Assembly: GCF_915069625.1 (NCBI RefSeq)
Contig: NZ_CAJZFD010000028.1
Location: forward strand, 1 to 16,090
Length of the DNA: 16,090 nucleotides
Source: an uncultured Veillonella sp.
GTDB taxonomy: Bacteria; Bacillota; Negativicutes; Veillonellales; Veillonellaceae
Reading direction: 5' to 3'
The translations under genes were made by a program, and so were the position numbers. Position 1 is the stretch's first letter, and each line of letters starts with the position of its first letter. Shown in pieces: positions 12,566 through 16,090 of this stretch. The notes under the pieces are model-generated. The model saw nothing but the letters and a program-made list of their open reading frames with translations. It searched no databases and had not been told where the DNA came from.

Positions 12566-13267
12566 ATGTTAAATGTTACTTTTTTAGCGCATAGTGGCTT
12601 TCTTGTAGACGACGGTAAGCGTTGCTATGTGTTTGATTATTATAAAGATCCTAACAATATTGTTTGGCAATTAGCAAAGCGTGGTCGTGAGCTTTGGTTC
12701 TTTGTAAGCCATGTTCATGCGGATCATTTTAATCCATCCATTACAGAGTTTGATGGTCCTCAAACGCGCTACATTTGCCATCAAGATGTGCCCTTAGAAG
12801 GCAAGGTAAAGAAATGCATTACCATGCGTCCAGGTCATGATGCTACATTAGATGATGTAGGCATTCATATGTATGGTAGTACCGATGAAGGCGGTTCTTT
12901 CTACGTAAAGACAAATACTGCTAACATCGATTCTGATTCTATCTTCCACGCAGGTGACCTCAATTGGTGGCATTGGCTTGGTGACACGCCAGAGAATAAT
13001 GCTGATGCAAAGCGCATGGCGTGGCGTGAGTTCAAAGAATTGGATGGTTTATCTGTCGATGTAGCGATGTTCCCTGTAGATAATCGTTTGGAAGACGCTA
13101 TGGAGTGGGGCGCCATTGAGTTTTTGCGCCGTGTAGAGGTGAAAAAAGCTTTTATTCCGATGCATCTAAATGGACCACTATGGACACCATCTGTGTATTT
13201 TAAAGCTCTCTTCGGCGATGTCCCTGTATGGGAACCTCAAAAAGAAGGCGATGAATGCACATTTTAA
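12566..13267 (+). CDS. Metallo-beta-lactamase-fold Zn-dependent hydrolase
   Basis: This 233-residue cytosolic protein belongs to the UlaG/YtkL-like branch of the metallo-beta-lactamase fold. SHVHADHFNP gives the H-x-H-x-D-H metal site (H49, H51, D53, H54). FHAGDLNWW has D131, and PMHLNGP has H200 as a further ligand. The tryptophan-rich DLNWWHWLG after the metal aspartate is a feature seen in this group. The substrate is unknown; relatives include lactonases and nucleases, and nothing here chooses between them. I chose the ATG at 12566, eleven bases after GAGAGG; a TTG at 12557 would lie only two bases from it. The promoter is extended -10 type. The HxlR regulator upstream may control it. Confidence 0.87.
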   Translation: MLNVTFLAHSGFLVDDGKRCYVFDYYKDPNNIVWQLAKRGRELWFFVSHVHADHFNPSITEFDGPQTRYICHQDVPLEGKVKKCITMRPGHDATLDDVGIHMYGSTDEGGSFYVKTNTANIDSDSIFHAGDLNWWHWLGDTPENNADAKRMAWREFKELDGLSVDVAMFPVDNRLEDAMEWGAIEFLRRVEVKKAFIPMHLNGPLWTPSVYFKALFGDVPVWEPQKEGDECTF

Positions 13268-13319
13268 CTGAAGTGTTAATCGGATGCTCTAGCAGATGAT
13301 GGATACACATATTAAATAT

Positions 13320-13350
13320 ACTTTCACAAGTTGTTGTAGTATGTGAAAGT
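13320..13350 (+). repeat. Perfect inverted repeat before the DUF445 pair
   Basis: ACTTTCACA (13320-13328) and TGTGAAAGT (13342-13350) form a 9-bp inverted repeat with a 13-base spacer. No T-run follows, so it is more likely an operator or leader hairpin than a terminator. It lies about 70 bases before the DUF445 start, and 50 bases after the hydrolase stop. Confidence 0.45.
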
Positions 13351-13422
13351 TCGTGGCCTCTATGGTCACTACGTTATATGGGGAGAGTCTGTATACGTAA
13401 TTTAGTAAGTTAGGATCAAGTG

Positions 13423-14658
13423 ATGATGAAAACTAAACCAGTGGCAACCACCCTATTGGTTGTCATGGCTATTATATTTTTAATTTCATATCCACAACGG
13501 CAAGATATGTTTTGGGCGTTTATCATGCACGTATCTGGGGCCGCTATGATCGGTGGCTTGGCGGATTGGTATGCGGTGACGGCGCTCTTTACAAAACCTT
13601 TGGGGATACCTTTTAAGACTGCTATCTTACCACGCAGTAAGGAACGTCTTATACAAATGGGGCGCACTATGCTCAGTGAAGAGTTATTGCGCGTGCCTCA
13701 AATGTACTATGCCATCAAAAAAGAACGGGTTATGGTCCGCATTATTGAATATGGCATGAGCGATGTAGGACAAGACCAAATGCGGGATATTTTGTACGGT
13801 GTAGGCAATCAGGTCTTGTCTCATATGGACATTGAGCCGATGCGCCAGGAGATCAATAAGGCCATATACAAAGGCGTTACAAACTGGAAGGCGACACCGC
13901 TCGTTATTTTGTTTGGCCGCTGTATGCTAGAACACCATACGGCGAGTATTTTCTGGCTATATTTTAACCGTACTTGTCAGCGCGTTATTGCATCGAATCA
14001 GGTATATCCGTACTTGTACCGCGTTATGCTAGACATTATGAAAACCTATACGAAGGACTCCTTCTTCCGTGAATTGGCCATTGCCTTTGGCGGTGATGGG
14101 CTTTCACCAGAACGATTGGTAGAAACAGTACAGAAAAAGGCTGTTCAATTCCTTAAGGATAATGAGTCCATCGACTCCGCTTTAGGTCGTTACGTATGGG
14201 GCCAAGCCATTCGATTCTTCAATAATTTGGAAACCAATGCAGAGTGGCAAGCTTTCATCGAAGAGCATAAGGATCAATGGATCAAGATGGTTCTTGAAGA
14301 ATGGGAAGGCAAGCTCATCGATGGTGATACTGTGGACTGGAAACGTCTCATGGACATCGTTATCGGTCGCTTTAATGTGCTTGGCACAGAGATTTTGCTG
14401 AACCCAGACAAGCAAGCACCGTTTGAACGGTTCTTCTTGTTACGCAGTATTCCATGGTTACAAAAATTAAACCCTCTCATCGATAAGGTGGTGGGCCAGG
14501 AATTATCTCGCTATTCCCCTGATGAAATCACCCAAATTGTACGAGGCAAGATGTACTATGACCTTCAAATGGTTCGTATCAATGGTTCCCTCGTAGGGGC
14601 TGTTTTAGGCGGTATATTCTACGGTTTATATCTTTTAGTAGAGGGGGTGCTCAAATGA
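13423..14658 (+). CDS. DUF445 membrane protein, first of a tandem pair
   Basis: This protein of about 411 residues belongs to the DUF445 family (YjiN of E. coli, YheB of B. subtilis), whose function I do not know. The N-terminus has two likely membrane segments (about 8-23 and 30-48). The family signature is ADWYAVTALFTKPLG (47-61), followed by KTAILPRSKERLIQMG. A long helical, charged middle part leads to a C-terminal membrane segment around NGSLVGAVLGGIFYGLYLLV. Topology is thus membrane anchors at both ends with a large soluble body. The start is ambiguous: GTG 13420, ATG 13423 and ATG 13426 are in frame, with AGGA (13412-13415) upstream favouring the second or third. Its stop overlaps the next start (ATGA), which implies coupled translation with its paralogue. 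Confidence 0.85.
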   Translation: MMKTKPVATTLLVVMAIIFLISYPQRQDMFWAFIMHVSGAAMIGGLADWYAVTALFTKPLGIPFKTAILPRSKERLIQMGRTMLSEELLRVPQMYYAIKKERVMVRIIEYGMSDVGQDQMRDILYGVGNQVLSHMDIEPMRQEINKAIYKGVTNWKATPLVILFGRCMLEHHTASIFWLYFNRTCQRVIASNQVYPYLYRVMLDIMKTYTKDSFFRELAIAFGGDGLSPERLVETVQKKAVQFLKDNESIDSALGRYVWGQAIRFFNNLETNAEWQAFIEEHKDQWIKMVLEEWEGKLIDGDTVDWKRLMDIVIGRFNVLGTEILLNPDKQAPFERFFLLRSIPWLQKLNPLIDKVVGQELSRYSPDEITQIVRGKMYYDLQMVRINGSLVGAVLGGIFYGLYLLVEGVLK

Positions 14659-15968
14659 TTCAGTATTTGAAATCCCTCACCTTACGGCAGCGTGCTAATG
14701 GCATTCTTGGCTTGACCGCTGTATTGTACTGTTTTGTTTTCATAGGTCAATTTTTCTATGGCCATGAAAGCTGGTATCAGCCTCTTTATTGGGCTGTGCA
14801 GTCAGCACTTATCGGCAGTGTGGCAGACTGGTTTGCTGTAACTGCCTTGTTCCGTAAGCCTCTAGGTTTCCCTTATCATACAGCGTTAATTCCTCGAAAT
14901 AAGGATCGCCTTATCAACGGTGTTATCAAGCTCGTTGAGACAAAGATGCTTACCAAGGAACGGTGCAAAGTATTGTTGAGCAATGTTCAATTTGTACCAT
15001 TATTTGAAAAATTCTTGTTATCTCCAGAAGGGCAACGGGCAGCGCGCCTTGTGATACATCAAGGGCTACATCTGTTGTGGAAATCTCAAACGAACGAGGA
15101 ATGGGCACAATGGGGGGCAAAACGCATCCGTGGATTGCTTCAAAAACATTCTCTTGTACCGGTTTTGAAACACGTATTGCTCGACTTATGTGAACATAAT
15201 CGCTATGAAGGTATGGTTGTACAGGTATTGAATGTAATTCAAGAACGTATTAACCATCCAGCTATGGTTACGTGGCTTACAGCGGTTGTAGCAGAAGAGG
15301 CGCATAAGAAAAAGCGAAAAGGCTTCTGGTCTGATTTCCTCATCTCTATGTCTGAAGCGACCGATGTGGTGAACTACCATGAACTGGCACAGGCTATCGT
15401 TCAAGAGGCCTATGCTATGCTTGAAAATTGGAAGCGCCCAAATAGTCCGGAACGGACTGCATGGCTGCGCCAATGGGTAGACCCAATTCGCCATATAGAA
15501 GAGAACCGCGAGGTTTGTGATGCTCTTGATGAAGCGTGGGAACGTTGGATTCGTGAACAAGATTGGGAATCTGTCATTGAAAACCATTTATGCCCTTATG
15601 TAGAGGAATTATTACTTGTAGGGGATGAAAATGGGGAAACACCAGCCCAAGTTCTTGTAAATATTGCTCTTGAATTGTGGACTGTATACGGTCAATCTGA
15701 AGATTTGAGAAACCGTATAGAAGATACATTGCACAATATAGGGATCTACGTCCTTGAACAAGGTTATGACCTCATTGAGACTATTATCCGCCAAGTTCTT
15801 GGCGGCCTTAGTACAGAGAAGTTTATTTACTTCATCGAATCTAAGGTAGAGGACGACCTCAGCTGGATCCGTATTAATGGTGCCATTGTTGGTGCTATTG
15901 CAGGGCTCGTTGTATGGACCTTCCTCGAATATGTGTATATGCCACTATGGCAACAATTCATAGGCTAA
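14655..15968 (+). CDS. DUF445 membrane protein, second of a tandem pair
   Basis: This 437-residue protein is a divergent paralogue of the one before. The signature ADWFAVTALFRKPLG (57-71) and then HTALIPRNKDRLING match it almost position for position. Likely membrane segments are residues 16-34 and 42-56, plus a C-terminal one around NGAIVGAIAGLVVWTFLEYV. Between them, the middle part is rich in charged residues and tryptophan and is much less conserved between the two copies. The ATG overlaps the previous stop by four bases (14655-14658), and AGAGGGGG (14640-14647) is the ribosome binding site within the upstream gene. Close coupling suggests equal amounts and a hetero-oligomer. No function can be given. 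Confidence 0.87.
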   Translation: MIQYLKSLTLRQRANGILGLTAVLYCFVFIGQFFYGHESWYQPLYWAVQSALIGSVADWFAVTALFRKPLGFPYHTALIPRNKDRLINGVIKLVETKMLTKERCKVLLSNVQFVPLFEKFLLSPEGQRAARLVIHQGLHLLWKSQTNEEWAQWGAKRIRGLLQKHSLVPVLKHVLLDLCEHNRYEGMVVQVLNVIQERINHPAMVTWLTAVVAEEAHKKKRKGFWSDFLISMSEATDVVNYHELAQAIVQEAYAMLENWKRPNSPERTAWLRQWVDPIRHIEENREVCDALDEAWERWIREQDWESVIENHLCPYVEELLLVGDENGETPAQVLVNIALELWTVYGQSEDLRNRIEDTLHNIGIYVLEQGYDLIETIIRQVLGGLSTEKFIYFIESKVEDDLSWIRINGAIVGAIAGLVVWTFLEYVYMPLWQQFIG

Positions 15969-16004
15969 ACAATTAAATGCTAAATAATTAAGCGCTTCAT
16001 AATA

Positions 16005-16034
16005 AAAGGGACTGACCCGTTGGTCAGTCCCTTT
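16005..16034. terminator. Shared terminator at the end of the DUF445 pair
   Basis: AAAGGGACTGACC (16005-16017) pairs perfectly with GGTCAGTCCCTTT (16022-16034) around a CGTT loop. The T tail is short on the plus strand; on the minus strand TTTTATT follows. It abuts the stop codon of the convergent gene at the window edge, so it probably serves that gene at least as much. Confidence 0.75.
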
Positions 16035-16090
16035 AGTTATTGTCTTTAGACTGGTTCGCGACGTAGTCGCGAATCATTAAACCACCCGCT
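16033..16090 (-). CDS. C-terminal fragment of a convergent unrecognised gene
   Basis: On the minus strand the frame from the window edge reads AGGLMIRDYVANQSKDNN and then TAA (16035-16033). The stop is at the foot of a terminator hairpin, as expected for a gene end. The fragment is too short to identify. The opposite frame also stops soon (after GWFNDSRLRREPV), so the call rests on the terminator placement and ordinary composition. A perfect hairpin TTCGCGAC-GTA-GTCGCGAA (16055-16073) falls inside this fragment. Confidence 0.4.
   Translation of the reverse strand, partial: AGGLMIRDYVANQSKDNN

Noticed and set aside
1..16090. CRISPR arrays, insertion sequences, tRNA or rRNA genes, prophage genes.
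   Set aside because: I found no regularly spaced repeats, transposase or integrase, cloverleaf or rRNA-like sequence; all coding regions look like chromosomal housekeeping or accessory genes of similar composition.

Overview
The window looks like chromosomal DNA of an anaerobic or microaerotolerant, AT-rich Firmicute-type bacterium. Gene content and protein style (YutG-like PgpA, DUF438/hemerythrin/PAS protein, LUD protein, single-chain NADPH glutamate synthase-type oxidoreductase, stand-alone 332-aa Pta, Shine-Dalgarno sites close to AGGAGG) fit the Negativicutes, with Veillonella my best guess. The genus is inferred from protein resemblance alone and no database was used. I see no mobile element, CRISPR array, rRNA or tRNA gene.

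Left part (1-4680): the C-terminus of a PhnA/YjdM-type protein with its terminator; a two-gene unit of a small exported TonB-C-like protein and a YutG-type phosphatidylglycerophosphatase A homologue; a nicotinamidase/isochorismatase-type cysteine hydrolase behind a good promoter; a Mn/Fe superoxide dismutase behind a strong promoter that overlaps a Fur-box-like sequence; and a large DUF1858-DUF438-hemerythrin-PAS protein, probably an oxygen, redox or ligand sensor.

Middle part (4680-10310): on the minus strand a PatB/MalY-type C-S lyase, convergent with the sensor gene and sharing a bidirectional terminator with it; a GltA/GltD-type flavin/Fe-S oxidoreductase with a leader of about 165 nt; a small XRE regulator whose 3' end overlaps a convergent LUD-domain gene; and phosphate acetyltransferase, divergent from the LUD gene. 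The LUD-pta intergenic region carries three copies of an operator-like element built on AACGTT.

Right part (10310-16090): an unrecognised 264-aa cytosolic protein with two possible PH-like halves, followed after 32 nt by a glutathione peroxidase; an HxlR regulator followed by a metallo-beta-lactamase-fold hydrolase; two tandem DUF445 membrane proteins with a 4-nt ATGA overlap; and, at the edge, the probable C-terminus of a convergent minus-strand gene.

How the genes may work together: several fit life at the oxic/anoxic boundary (SOD, glutathione peroxidase, hemerythrin-type sensor, HxlR regulator with a single cysteine), beside core fermentation and amino-acid/sulfur metabolism (Pta, LUD protein, GltA-like enzyme, C-S lyase). 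Most transcription units are short and end in clear intrinsic terminators, so the window reads as a mosaic of one- and two-gene units, not one large operon.
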